Assembly: GCA_963422675.2 (NCBI GenBank)
Contig: CAXVYS010000009.1
Location: forward strand, 124,001-188,000
Length of the DNA: 64,000 nt
Direction of reading: 5' to 3'
Origin: UBA4416 sp963422675
Lineage (GTDB): Bacteria > Bacteroidota > Bacteroidia > B-17B0 > Aurantibacillaceae
Shown here: one piece after another, positions 54,409-63,157 of the stretch
Numbering within the stretch: position 1 is the stretch's first letter
Layout: each line of letters begins with the position of its first letter
Made by a program: the position numbers and the translations under genes
The notes under the pieces: generated by a model
Databases searched by the model: none
What the model saw: only the letters and a program-made list of their open reading frames with translations
Told to the model about the DNA's origin: nothing

Positions 54409-54441
54409 CGTTGTTTATTAGCATTCATGTAATAAACAACG
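54409..54441. promoter_or_regulatory. 12-bp perfect inverted repeat (candidate operator)
   Basis: CGTTGTTTATTA at 54409-54420 and TAATAAACAACG at 54430-54441 are perfect complements separated by nine bases. There is no T run, so a terminator is unlikely. The position 52 bases before the GDSL start fits an operator for a dimeric regulator, or a 5' leader hairpin. Confidence 0.5.
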
Positions 54442-54624
54442 ATAACTATTTCTGACAAGTAAAATTTAGTTAATTTCTTTTTTAAACAGTTGAAGTTAAC
54501 AAGAAGAAAAGATGATTTTTTTATTTGATACTGTATTTAGTTAAGATCGTATATTTTTTTCTCAAAGATATTAGTAGGAGCAGCGTGAAAACCGCTCTGT
54601 AACAGTAAACTATTGGAAATAAAT

Positions 54625-54662
54625 AAAAAGTCCCCTCATTTGATCAAATGAGGGGACTTTTT
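54625..54662 (-). terminator. Terminator of the division cluster after ftsZ
   Basis: A perfect 19-bp palindrome without a loop gap (AAAAAGTCCCCTCATTTGA and its complement), A-rich on one side and T-rich on the other, 10 bases beyond the ftsZ stop. It can work in both directions. Confidence 0.9.
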
Positions 54663-54672
54663 ATTTAAAATA

Positions 54673-56340
54673 TTAATCTACGTTATCGTGTAAAAAAGAA
54701 TTGTTCGGGCGTATCTCTGTATTGTTGTTTTCGTCTTTACCCAAGGTATAACGAGACACCTGAGAGTCAGTAGATGGTGTAGAGTTATTATTCTCTAAAT
54801 TAATTTGTTTGCGTTGCCATGCTGATTCTTTTTCTAAATGCGCCAAACCTTCAGGAGTCTTCATTTTAAGCGTTAACTCTTTTAGTTTTTTGATACGCTC
54901 CTGTGCTAAACGAATTTGTTCTTCACGGTTTGTAGTGGCTGTTCTGTCTTCTAATTTTTCATCATCTTCAGATGTAATATCATTGATTACAAATTCCTGT
55001 TTAGTGTTTTCTGTAATAGAAATGTTCTCATTCACAATGGTATGAGACGTTTCAACCGTAAAGGTTTCTTCTTCCAGGTTAAACACTTTTATCTCCGGTT
55101 TTGTGTCTTCAACTTTGTTCTCAATTGGTTTTGCTTCTTCTCTAACAGGCTCTTCTGTTTTATTTACAGGAGTTTGTTCTTCATTTTTAGTAAATACAAA
55201 TGGCTCATTGTTTTGAATTTCATCAATGATAGAGGTTTGTAAAGGCTCTTGTTTAGCAATAACTGCCGGCTCGTCTAATTTTACAATTTTACGTTCCTGG
55301 AAAACAGGTGCTTCATATCCTGAGCTCATTTTAGAATTAAATCCTGTTGCAATAATCGTTACAGAAACATTATCTCCTAAAGAAGGATCCGTACCGTAAC
55401 CTGTAATTAATTCGGCTGTTCCACCTGCTGCTTCCTGGATATAATCAGTGATCTCACCAAACTCATCCATTTCAATATCATCACTTCCGCTCATGATATT
55501 TAATAAGACGTGACGTGCACCGCTGATATCGTTATCATTTAATAAAGGAGAAACCAAAGCTGCTTCAACCGCACGTAAAGCACGTTTTTCGCCACTGGCA
55601 ATGGCAGAACCCATAATGGCTACACCACTGTTTTGCATTACGGTTTTAACATCATTAAAATCAACATTCACATGCATGTGCAAGCTGATGATCTCTGCAA
55701 TACTTTTTGCAGCACTGGTTAACACGTTATCTGCATGAGCAAATGCTTCTGTCATTTTTAAGCTTCCGTAGATCTCACGTAATTTATCGTTACCGATCAC
55801 AATCAGTGTATCTACATATTTTTTCATTTCCTCCAAGCCTTTTTCAGCTTGTTCTCTGCGTTTTTTTCCTTCAAAAGAAAACGGGATGGTTACGATACCA
55901 ACTGTAAGGATACCAAGTTCTTTAGCAATGGAAGCAATTACCGGAGCAGCTCCCGTACCTGTACCACCACCTAAGCCGGCAGTAATAAATACCATTTCAG
56001 TATTTGCCGTAAGCAACGCTTTAATTTCATCAATGCTCTCTAAAGCTGAATCACGGCCAACTTCCGGACGTGCTCCTGCTCCTAATCCTTTCGTTAAAGA
56101 GTTACCTAATTGTATTTTATGTGGCACAGGACTTTTTTCCAATGCTTGCTTATCTGTATTGCATATGATGAAGTCTACACCTTTTATGCCCAAACGGAAC
56201 ATGTGGTTAACAGCGTTGCTTCCGCCGCCACCCACGCCAATTACTTTAATAATTGAGCTTTCGTCTTGTGGTAATTCAAATTGCATCATGGTATTTAGTG
56301 TTAGTTGATTTGTGTTATTATGATTTGTTGTGTTGTCCAT
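54673..56340 (-). CDS. ftsZ: Cell division GTPase FtsZ
   Basis: 555 residues, longer than E. coli FtsZ (383) because of an extended C-terminal tail, usual in this phylum. The GTPase domain begins near residue 30 with IIKVIGVGGGGSNAVNHM. The tubulin signature GGGTGTGAAPVIASIAKELG is at about 124, followed by the T7 region. Residues 340-540 are a low-complexity, Glu-rich linker. The extreme C-terminus (IRPNNSFLHDNVD) is the conserved peptide that binds FtsA. It polymerises into the division ring. It is last in the dcw cluster, after a 153-base structured leader. Confidence 0.97.
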   Translation of the reverse strand: MDNTTNHNNTNQLTLNTMMQFELPQDESSIIKVIGVGGGGSNAVNHMFRLGIKGVDFIICNTDKQALEKSPVPHKIQLGNSLTKGLGAGARPEVGRDSALESIDEIKALLTANTEMVFITAGLGGGTGTGAAPVIASIAKELGILTVGIVTIPFSFEGKKRREQAEKGLEEMKKYVDTLIVIGNDKLREIYGSLKMTEAFAHADNVLTSAAKSIAEIISLHMHVNVDFNDVKTVMQNSGVAIMGSAIASGEKRALRAVEAALVSPLLNDNDISGARHVLLNIMSGSDDIEMDEFGEITDYIQEAAGGTAELITGYGTDPSLGDNVSVTIIATGFNSKMSSGYEAPVFQERKIVKLDEPAVIAKQEPLQTSIIDEIQNNEPFVFTKNEEQTPVNKTEEPVREEAKPIENKVEDTKPEIKVFNLEEETFTVETSHTIVNENISITENTKQEFVINDITSEDDEKLEDRTATTNREEQIRLAQERIKKLKELTLKMKTPEGLAHLEKESAWQRKQINLENNNSTPSTDSQVSRYTLGKDENNNTEIRPNNSFLHDNVD

Positions 56341-56403
56341 TGTAAATGGTGTTGTTCGTTTGTTTTTGTTTTATTGTCTGTTGTGTCAATTGTCACTTGT
56401 CTG

Positions 56404-56482
56404 TTGTATCCTGTCACAAGTCTGGGTTTGCTATGCGTTCTCGTAGACCCAGTCTTATGTTCTATCAATGAACAGGATACAA
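56404..56482 (-). promoter_or_regulatory. Nested inverted repeats in the ftsA-ftsZ spacer
   Basis: The spacer contains an outer perfect 11-bp inverted repeat (TTGTATCCTGT at 56404-56414, ACAGGATACAA at 56472-56482). Inside it is a 10-bp pair with one mismatch (AAGTCTGGGT at 56418-56427, ACCCAGTCTT at 56447-56456). Together they could fold the ftsZ leader RNA into one long hairpin with an internal bulge. A short direct repeat (TTGTCTGTTGT at 56374-56384 and 56397-56407) lies on the ftsZ side. Regulatory action is inferred. Confidence 0.5.
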
Positions 56483-56493
56483 TAGACGATATT

Positions 56494-57861
56494 CTATTCC
56501 ACGTCGTCGCTCATCCAGTCTTTCGCCTTGGTAATCAATGAATCAAAGAAGTTGCCTACTTTTTTTGTAGAATGTCCAACTACTTTTTTCTCTTCTTTCT
56601 TTTTAGTTTCAGGAGTTACAGATACCAATACTTTTTCTTCGTAAGGTTTTGAAGAATTAGACCCGCGTTTTGCATCTCTTTCATATTTTTCAATTCCTTT
56701 CATCACTAACCCAACACCTGTAGCATACATCGGATTTTTTAATTCATCGTCAGCTCCTGCTAAATGCTCGTTTGGTGTTCCAATACGGCAATCCATACCG
56801 GTAGTTAACATCACTAATTGCGGTAAATGTTTTAATTGCGATCCTCCGCCGGTTACCACAATTCCTCCTGCCAGTTTGCGTTCGAAGCCTGAATTTTTTA
56901 TTTCGAATAACACGAACTCTAAAATTTCTTCCATACGTGCCTGGATAATCTGAGCAAGTGTATTTACTGAAATTTCTTTGTGTGGTCTTCCTCTTAATCC
57001 GGGAATAGAGATCACTTCATTCATTTGGTTTTCCTGAGCTAAGGCAGAGCCGAAACGCATTTTTAATTGTTCGGCCTGTGTTTTAATAATACCACAGCCT
57101 TCTTTAATATCGTCAGTAATGATATTTCCACCAAATGGAATTACAGCAGTGTGACGGATGATGCCATCATAAAAAATAGCAACATCAGTTGTACCGCCAC
57201 CAATATCAATTAATACAACACCTGCTTCTTTTTCTTCATCGCTCAATACCGCATCAGCACTCGCTAAAGGCTCAAGGTGTAAATCAACTGTTTTTAATTT
57301 GGCACGGTCAACGCATTTAAAAATATTTTTAACGGCAGAAACATGTCCTGTAATAATATGGAAATTACCTTCTAAACGAATCCCTGAATGACCAATAGGA
57401 TTGCGGATTCCGCCTTCATTGTCAATAATATATTCCTGTGGAATCACATGAATAATTTCTTCGCCCGGGCTCATCACCAAACGATGCATGTTATCAATTA
57501 GCTGGTCAACATCATTCTGGCTTACTTCATCCTCTAATGAGCGACGGGTTACCATACCACGGTGTTGCATGCTTTTAATATGCTGCCCTGCAATTCCTAC
57601 AATTACTTCTTCAATATCGATGTTCGCTTTGTCTGCCGCGATTTTAATAGCTGTTTTAATGGATTCAATGGTTTGCTCAATATTGGCAACAACACCTCTT
57701 TGCACACCTAACGATTCAGCTTTACCAATACTTAGTATTTCTACTTTACCGTATTCGTTTTTGTAGCCGACAATAGCTGCAATTTTTGTTGTACCAATAT
57801 CTAAACCTACTACGAGTTCAGCATTTTCAGGTATCTTTCTTTCTGTTGGTTTATTGTCCAT
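56494..57861 (-). CDS. ftsA: Cell division protein FtsA
   Basis: 455 residues of the actin/Hsp70 ATPase fold. The phosphate 1 motif is VVGLDIGTTKIAAIVG near residue 17; VVLIDIGGGTTDVAIFYDG is the phosphate 2 loop near 215; GGIVVTGGGSQLKHL is the adenosine motif. The SHS2/1C domain interrupts the first half. The C-terminus (VGNFFDSLITKAKDWMSD) is an amphipathic helix that should anchor FtsA, and with it FtsZ, to the inner membrane. It follows ftsQ by four bases. Confidence 0.97.
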   Translation of the reverse strand: MDNKPTERKIPENAELVVGLDIGTTKIAAIVGYKNEYGKVEILSIGKAESLGVQRGVVANIEQTIESIKTAIKIAADKANIDIEEVIVGIAGQHIKSMQHRGMVTRRSLEDEVSQNDVDQLIDNMHRLVMSPGEEIIHVIPQEYIIDNEGGIRNPIGHSGIRLEGNFHIITGHVSAVKNIFKCVDRAKLKTVDLHLEPLASADAVLSDEEKEAGVVLIDIGGGTTDVAIFYDGIIRHTAVIPFGGNIITDDIKEGCGIIKTQAEQLKMRFGSALAQENQMNEVISIPGLRGRPHKEISVNTLAQIIQARMEEILEFVLFEIKNSGFERKLAGGIVVTGGGSQLKHLPQLVMLTTGMDCRIGTPNEHLAGADDELKNPMYATGVGLVMKGIEKYERDAKRGSNSSKPYEEKVLVSVTPETKKKEEKKVVGHSTKKVGNFFDSLITKAKDWMSDDVE

Positions 57862-57865
57862 AAAC

Positions 57866-58678
57866 TTATTTTTTAGTGCAAACCACTTGGTTTTTATATT
57901 TTATATTGATGGTAGAATACTTATTCCATCCATCTGTTTTATTTAATCCTTCTGTGTAAAATAATTTCAGTTTATCAAATTTCTCTTTCACGTCTTTTAC
58001 TTCTCCAAAAATTATTTTATGTCCGCCGATAGAAGGATATAATTCTATTTCTTTATCGTCGGTAACATTGATCTGGTGTATCAGGCTGGCTAAAACCGAA
58101 TCTTTTACAATGAAATTCGAAAGCGTATAAATGTCATCCAAAACGCTTAATTTATTTAAAGTTTCATTTTTCATAATGTCGCTCATGGTAAATTCATAAC
58201 GTTTTGCATAAGGTTCGTTAATAGCGCCGGTAGCAATTAATACACGTGCAGTGTAAGTATCGTTCAGCGGCATTAATTTTTCCTTAGTGTCAATGTAGTA
58301 GCTTTCTCCGTCGGCATTAAATACTCTTACAATGGGAGTACGCTGTATCACATTCATGGTAACATCACCATTAATGTCGATCGCTACTTCTGCATTTTCA
58401 ATAGCCGGATGAGAGTTTAACGCTTTTTCCAGATCAGTGATCTGTATGTTGCCAAGTTGTGCTTTTACAATAGAATCTTTTCTTTCCTTAAAAAATTCTT
58501 TCACATCCTGTTCATCAATAAAACTGTTTTCATCTGTATTGATAATGGAAACGGTTAAATTTTCGGCAACTACATGTTTCTCTTTTTTAGTTACAAACGC
58601 CAGTGACGCCAGTAATCCTGATAATCCAATAATCCAAAGAACGGCAAATACTATTTTACGTATGTTCAGTTTTTTCAT
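57866..58678 (-). CDS. ftsQ: Cell division protein FtsQ/DivIB-like
   Basis: 270 residues with a short cytoplasmic start, one membrane helix (IVFAVLWIIGLSGLLASLAFV, about 9-29) and a periplasmic part: a POTRA-like domain (NEFF-type stretch, IQITDLEKALNSHPAIENAEVAIDINGDVTMNVIQRTPIVRVF) and a beta domain. It belongs between murC and ftsA in the dcw order and links the division ring to the septal peptidoglycan machinery. A pair of 13-bp direct repeats lies in the short spacer before it. Confidence 0.92.
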   Translation of the reverse strand: MKKLNIRKIVFAVLWIIGLSGLLASLAFVTKKEKHVVAENLTVSIINTDENSFIDEQDVKEFFKERKDSIVKAQLGNIQITDLEKALNSHPAIENAEVAIDINGDVTMNVIQRTPIVRVFNADGESYYIDTKEKLMPLNDTYTARVLIATGAINEPYAKRYEFTMSDIMKNETLNKLSVLDDIYTLSNFIVKDSVLASLIHQINVTDDKEIELYPSIGGHKIIFGEVKDVKEKFDKLKLFYTEGLNKTDGWNKYSTINIKYKNQVVCTKK

Positions 58679-58686
58679 GTTTAGTA

Positions 58687-58720
58687 CAATGTCCCTTGTT
58701 TGTTGTCCAATGTCCCTTGT
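58687..58720. repeat. Two 13-bp direct repeats in the murC-ftsQ spacer
   Basis: CAATGTCCCTTGT occurs at 58687-58699 and again at 58708-58720, with a 21-base period, just in front of the ftsQ start on the minus strand. The arrangement resembles a pair of protein sites on one helix face or a slipped duplication. Confidence 0.6.
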
Positions 58721-58741
58721 CTTTTAGTTCGTTTCAATTCC

Positions 58742-60148
58742 TTAAGTCTTTTCAGTCTCTTTAATCCTTTCTTTCAGTAACGTCTCTATCGGTTCAATTA
58801 ATCCATCAATGTCTCCTGCTCCTAATGTCATGATAACTTCGTATGGATATGTTTTTAAAAAACCGATCACGTTTTCTTTTTTCACTAAAAACTTTTCCTT
58901 CAACTTCATTTTGTTGAAGAGCATTTGCGAATCAATCCCTTCAATTGGTTTTTCACGGGCCGGGTAAATATCCAGTAAAATGCAGGCATCCAATAAGTCA
59001 AGGCTTTCAGCAAAACCATCTGCAAAATCACGTGTGCGTGAAAACAGATGAGGTTGAAAAATGCCCGTTACTTTTTTATCCGGATATAATTGTTGAGCAG
59101 AGCCAATGGCAGCTTTTAATTCTTCCGGATGATGAGCATAATCATCTATATACACGACTGATTTTGATTTTACATGATAATCAAATCTTCTTTTTACACC
59201 TTTAAAAGAACGCAGGGCTTTATTAATGACATCACCCTTAATGCCCAATTGTTGTGCAACAGCAGCAGCAGCAATCGAATTCTCCACATTATGAAAGCCC
59301 GGTAAGCCAATAGCTACGTGCTTTACAGCCTCAATTGGGCTAACAATATCATAACAAAATTCACCTTCGCGAATCTCTATATTATCGGCACAATATTCAG
59401 TATCTAAATTTAGTGAGTAGACAAGTCGTTTACCATTGAGTCTCAAATCGTTATCAACATTTTTTTTAACAATCAAAAAACCTTCTTTTTTTACCTGCCC
59501 TGCAAACTGAGTATAGGTGTTTAACATCTCTTCTGCGGTTCCGTAAATATCCAGGTGATCCGCGTCAACGCTTGTTATTACTGTGATGTAGGGGTGTAAG
59601 GTTAAAAACGAACGATCATATTCATCCGCTTCAACTACTACAAAAGCGTCGGTATCGGAAGCATCACCAAGTAGTAAATTGGTTTTATAGTTCTGGGAAA
59701 TGCCTCCTAAAAAGGCAAAACAGTTGATTCCTGCTGTTTTTAAAATGTGAGTTACGAGAGTAGTGGTGGTTGTTTTACCATGAGTACCGGCAATAGCAAT
59801 TGTTTTAAATTGTTTGGTAATTTCACCCAATACCCACGATCTTTTTTGAATGTTGTAAGTATGTTGTTGAACATATGCTAACTCTGCATGATCCTTTGGT
59901 ATGGCGGGGGTGTAGATGATGAGGATCTCGTCTTTATCATATTTTGAAAACAGGTCTAACATAAATGTTAGTTGTTCATCATAATGGATCTGAATCCCTT
60001 CTTTTTCCAGCTCTTTGCATAGATGGGTCTGCGTTTTATCATAGCCATATACAGTTTTACCATAATGGTTGAAGTAGCGCGCTAATGCACTCATGCCAAT
60101 GCCGCCAACACCAATAAAATAATAGAGTTTATAATCGAGTACTTTCAT
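58742..60148 (-). CDS. murC: UDP-N-acetylmuramate--L-alanine ligase
   Basis: 468 residues, three Mur ligase domains. The N-terminal UDP-binding loop is YYFIGVGGIGMSALARYFNHYG. The ATP P-loop is IAGTHGKTTTTTLVTHIL (about 118-135). DADHLDIYG and the C-terminal VYIDDYAHHPEELKAAIGSAQ (with DYAHHP) are MurC-specific. It adds L-Ala to UDP-MurNAc in the cytoplasm. It abuts murG directly (60148/60149). Confidence 0.97.
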   Translation of the reverse strand: MKVLDYKLYYFIGVGGIGMSALARYFNHYGKTVYGYDKTQTHLCKELEKEGIQIHYDEQLTFMLDLFSKYDKDEILIIYTPAIPKDHAELAYVQQHTYNIQKRSWVLGEITKQFKTIAIAGTHGKTTTTTLVTHILKTAGINCFAFLGGISQNYKTNLLLGDASDTDAFVVVEADEYDRSFLTLHPYITVITSVDADHLDIYGTAEEMLNTYTQFAGQVKKEGFLIVKKNVDNDLRLNGKRLVYSLNLDTEYCADNIEIREGEFCYDIVSPIEAVKHVAIGLPGFHNVENSIAAAAVAQQLGIKGDVINKALRSFKGVKRRFDYHVKSKSVVYIDDYAHHPEELKAAIGSAQQLYPDKKVTGIFQPHLFSRTRDFADGFAESLDLLDACILLDIYPAREKPIEGIDSQMLFNKMKLKEKFLVKKENVIGFLKTYPYEVIMTLGAGDIDGLIEPIETLLKERIKETEKT

Positions 60149-61261
60149 TTATTGAATTGGGTAATTTGCCAGTTTCAAAACCTCAAGGGCTATAACGTTA
60201 GCCGAGTTGTGGAATGCCATCTGGCTGATATTATTTGTAAGGGTTACTTGTTGCGCGGTATTATTTAATAAACCAATAGCGGTTTCTACGAGGGTTGCAT
60301 GGGCTTCGGCATCTTTCACTAAAAGAGCAGCGTTTTTATTGACCAATGCCGTGGCATTTTTGGTTTGATGATCTTCCGCTACATTTGGTGAAGGAACTAA
60401 AATGCAGGGCATTCCTATATTGCATAATTCGGAAACCGAACTGGCTCCGGCCCTTGAAATCACTATATCCGCAGCGGCATATGCCAGATCCATCCGTGTA
60501 ATAAATTCCAAAGGATACATCGCCTGGTTAGCATAAGGTTTTGCCTGCTCAAGTGCTGTTTGATAATAGGTTTTGCCTGTTTGCCAGATAAGTTGGATAT
60601 TATGATTTACCAGCTGCTCTAAACTTTTACCAATAGCTTCATTAATGGTTCTGGCGCCTAAACTTCCGCCAATAACAAGTATGACTTTTTTATGAGGGCT
60701 TAACTTGAAAAATTCCTGTGCTTCAGATTTTTTATGCTTGGTGTCATATATATCCTGCCTCACAGGATTGCCTGTTAAGAGTATTTTATGTTTTGGAAAG
60801 AATTTTTCCATGCCTTCGTAAGCCACACAAATTTTACTGGCTTTTTTAGAAAGAATTTTATTGGTAAGACCGGCGTACGAATTTTGTTCCTGTAAAAGGG
60901 CAGGAATGCCCTTGTTTACGGCAGCTTTCAATAAAGGGCCTGAGGCGTAACCACCGGTACCCACTACAACATCCGGATTAAATTCTTTAATGATTTTTTT
61001 TGTTTTTAATAAGCTTCTCAGAATCAGAAAAGGTAATTTCAAATTGGCGAGGGTAAATTTTCGTTGTATACCCGCAATAGGAACGCCAATAATTTTGTAG
61101 CCGGCATTTGGAACTTTTTCCATTTCCATCTTTCCTAAAGCGCCAACAAATAAAATGTCTGCGTGCGGTACTAATTTTTTTAGTTCGTTGGCAATGGCAA
61201 CAGCCGGAAATATATGTCCTCCTGTTCCGCCTCCGCTTAGTATGACTTTTAGTGGTTTCAT
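60149..61261 (-). CDS. murG: Undecaprenyl-PP-MurNAc-pentapeptide GlcNAc transferase
   Basis: 370 residues of the GT-B fold. The G-loop VILSGGGTGGHIFPAVAIANEL is at residues 6-27 and a second G-loop is VILVIGGSLGARTINEA. The donor site ADIVISRAGASSVSELCNIGMPCILVPSPNVAEDHQ is canonical. It transfers GlcNAc to lipid I to make lipid II at the inner face of the membrane. It sits between ftsW (71-base gap) and murC, as in most dcw clusters. Confidence 0.97.
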   Translation of the reverse strand: MKPLKVILSGGGTGGHIFPAVAIANELKKLVPHADILFVGALGKMEMEKVPNAGYKIIGVPIAGIQRKFTLANLKLPFLILRSLLKTKKIIKEFNPDVVVGTGGYASGPLLKAAVNKGIPALLQEQNSYAGLTNKILSKKASKICVAYEGMEKFFPKHKILLTGNPVRQDIYDTKHKKSEAQEFFKLSPHKKVILVIGGSLGARTINEAIGKSLEQLVNHNIQLIWQTGKTYYQTALEQAKPYANQAMYPLEFITRMDLAYAAADIVISRAGASSVSELCNIGMPCILVPSPNVAEDHQTKNATALVNKNAALLVKDAEAHATLVETAIGLLNNTAQQVTLTNNISQMAFHNSANVIALEVLKLANYPIQ

Positions 61262-61332
61262 TTTCCTTTTTATTTCTTTTGTTCTTTCACCATGTTTGGA
61301 TAATTGTCAGAATCTGTAGGGCGTTGGTTGTG

Positions 61333-62478
61333 TTATACTGCCTGTACTTCTTTTTCCTCGTTGGCTCTGCTCACGCTTAAAATAATACCGATAGCAATAC
61401 AGGTAAACCAGATAGAGGTTCCTCCCATACTCACTAAGGGTAAGGGCTGCCCGGTAACCGGAAATAAATTAACGGCTACTGCCATATTAATGAGTGCTTG
61501 AAATACCAGACTAAAACTTAACCCAACGGCTATTAACCCACCAAAGGTTTTTTCAGAATCCCTTAATATTCTGATACCTCTGAATAATAAAATCATATAT
61601 AAGAACAGCATGGCAAAGCCTGTGAATAAACCATACTCCTCAATAATAATGGCGTAAATAAAATCGGAAGAGGCTTGTGGTAAAAAAGCGCGTTGTGTGC
61701 TGTTACCAGGCCCCTTACCAATAACTCCACCTGTTGCAATAGCAATTTTAGCTTGCTCGCTTTGGTAATTGTTTTTGGAATCTCCTTTAATAAAATTTTC
61801 TATCCTTGCTTTCCAGGTTGGCCCTCTGCCTCCCGGAATCGAATCCGGTGCATTCCATACCCAAACTAAAAAGAAACCCGCAACAATAACACACATGCCA
61901 AGAATCTTCATAATGATTTTTATATGAATGCCGCCTACAAACATGGTAAATAAACAACATACAAAGAGTAAAGAAGCCGTAGAAAAGTTGGCCGGTAATA
62001 TCAATCCGCAGATTACCCCTACCGGAAGTATAATGTGTTTTAAGACAGACATAAGATCATTTAGCTGTCCTTGCTTTACCGTAATAGTACGGGCAACAAA
62101 AAGGAGTAAAATGATTTTAGCAATATCAGATGATTGAAATGTTAACCCTAACCCCGGAATTTCAACCCATCGGCTTGCTTCACCTGCACTTACTCCTTTT
62201 AACAACGTAAATAATAATAACGGCACTACTAAAAATATACCTATCTGCCCAACCCGCGAGAATATCGTGTATCTTAATTTATGTATAAAATACATAATAA
62301 AGATGCCACCGATAATAGTGATGGAATGTTTAATAAGATACGATTCTGCATTTCCCTGCTTATACTTATTGGCAAGAGTTACCACCGAACTATATACAAC
62401 TAATATAGAAAGCAGCGACAAAAGAAAAACAATTGTCCAGATAACTCTGTCTCCTTTTAAATATGCGAATTGTTTCAT
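61333..62478 (-). CDS. ftsW: SEDS peptidoglycan glycosyltransferase FtsW
   Basis: 381 residues with about ten membrane helices. Recognisable SEDS stretches: SSDIAKIILLLFVARTI, GRGPTWKARIENFIKGD, YQSEQAKIAIATGGVIGKGPGNSTQRAFLPQASSDFIYAIIIEEYGL (the long extracytoplasmic loop) and FPVTGQPLPLVSMGGTSIW near the end. The gene order around it (murD side, murG next) identifies it as FtsW rather than RodA. It polymerises septal glycan strands with its partner class B PBP. Confidence 0.95.
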   Translation of the reverse strand: MKQFAYLKGDRVIWTIVFLLSLLSILVVYSSVVTLANKYKQGNAESYLIKHSITIIGGIFIMYFIHKLRYTIFSRVGQIGIFLVVPLLLFTLLKGVSAGEASRWVEIPGLGLTFQSSDIAKIILLLFVARTITVKQGQLNDLMSVLKHIILPVGVICGLILPANFSTASLLFVCCLFTMFVGGIHIKIIMKILGMCVIVAGFFLVWVWNAPDSIPGGRGPTWKARIENFIKGDSKNNYQSEQAKIAIATGGVIGKGPGNSTQRAFLPQASSDFIYAIIIEEYGLFTGFAMLFLYMILLFRGIRILRDSEKTFGGLIAVGLSFSLVFQALINMAVAVNLFPVTGQPLPLVSMGGTSIWFTCIAIGIILSVSRANEEKEVQAV

Positions 62479-62534
62479 TTAGTTTGTTTTTTATTTAACG
62501 GACCTTCTGCCTTTCTGATGATCCCTTCCGTCTT

Positions 62535-63023
62535 TTAAAGTCCTGTTGTCTCGTTGCTGAGCACCAGTTCTTTAAATTTATTTCCCCTGTTTTTATAATT
62601 ATCAAAGGCATCGTTGCTTGAACAGGCCGGTGAAAATAACACCACCTGGTTTTGCATTGCCTTGGATTTGGAAAGATCTACTGCATTCTCCATATTATCA
62701 ACTACAACCAGCATAACATGCTTTTTAAATATATTTTTTACTTCAGCAATACGACGGCCATAGTAAATTACCGTGTGAATGTTGTAATAGTTAGTAAACG
62801 CAAACCACGAGTAATCGGTTTTGGTATCATCACCACCAATAATCAGTACCAGCTCGGCATCAATGGAATTAATGCTTTCTGCCGCCAGTTTGGCATTGGT
62901 GGATTTTGAATCGTTTATAAATGTTACATCGTTAATCACAGCAACTACTTCCATGCTGTGTTCGTTATCCCTTGTAAATGTATTTAATGCGTTAAGCGTA
63001 TTATGTTTAATGGTCTCTTTCAT
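62535..63023 (-). CDS. Stand-alone MurD C-terminal domain paralogue
   Basis: 162 residues that match only the third domain of MurD. The glutamate-binding loop is INDSKSTN (36-43; MurD itself has INDSKATN), then LIIGGDD (60-66) and LFSPACSSNDAFDNYKNRG (129-147; MurD has LLSPACASFDMFQNYEDRG). The UDP-binding domain and the ATP P-loop domain are missing, so it cannot be a ligase alone. It starts with its own ATG, 134 bases after the complete murD stop, and reads cleanly to the end. It may bind D-Glu or a precursor, or regulate MurD or FtsW. It is not a frameshifted piece of the neighbouring murD. Confidence 0.85.
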   Translation of the reverse strand: MKETIKHNTLNALNTFTRDNEHSMEVVAVINDVTFINDSKSTNAKLAAESINSIDAELVLIIGGDDTKTDYSWFAFTNYYNIHTVIYYGRRIAEVKNIFKKHVMLVVVDNMENAVDLSKSKAMQNQVVLFSPACSSNDAFDNYKNRGNKFKELVLSNETTGL

Positions 63024-63157
63024 TTGTCTTTCTTTATGTTAGTTTTTCATACGTTATCTGCTGTTGCAGCTTGCCGGCACGTTCTCCTAAATTTTAATTT
63101 ATTAAAACTCAGGTTGCTTTATGAAACTCCAGTTCGTTCTGTTTTTCAAAAAATGTG

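Larger units (their letters stand above)
54358..54672. other. Intergenic region upstream of the GDSL operon and after ftsZ
   Basis: This 315-base AT-rich gap has no open frame I can support. It holds the 12-bp palindrome (54409-54441) on the GDSL side and the ftsZ terminator (54625-54662) on the other. The stretch between them shows only weak AT hairpins. The promoter of the GDSL operon must lie here, but no full TAnnTTTG box was found on the minus strand. Confidence 0.6.

Noticed and set aside
62535..63157. The MurD C-domain gene as a frameshifted end of murD
   Set aside because: murD is complete to its own C-terminus (SPACAS and NYEDRG motifs are present), so the second copy is a separate paralogue.
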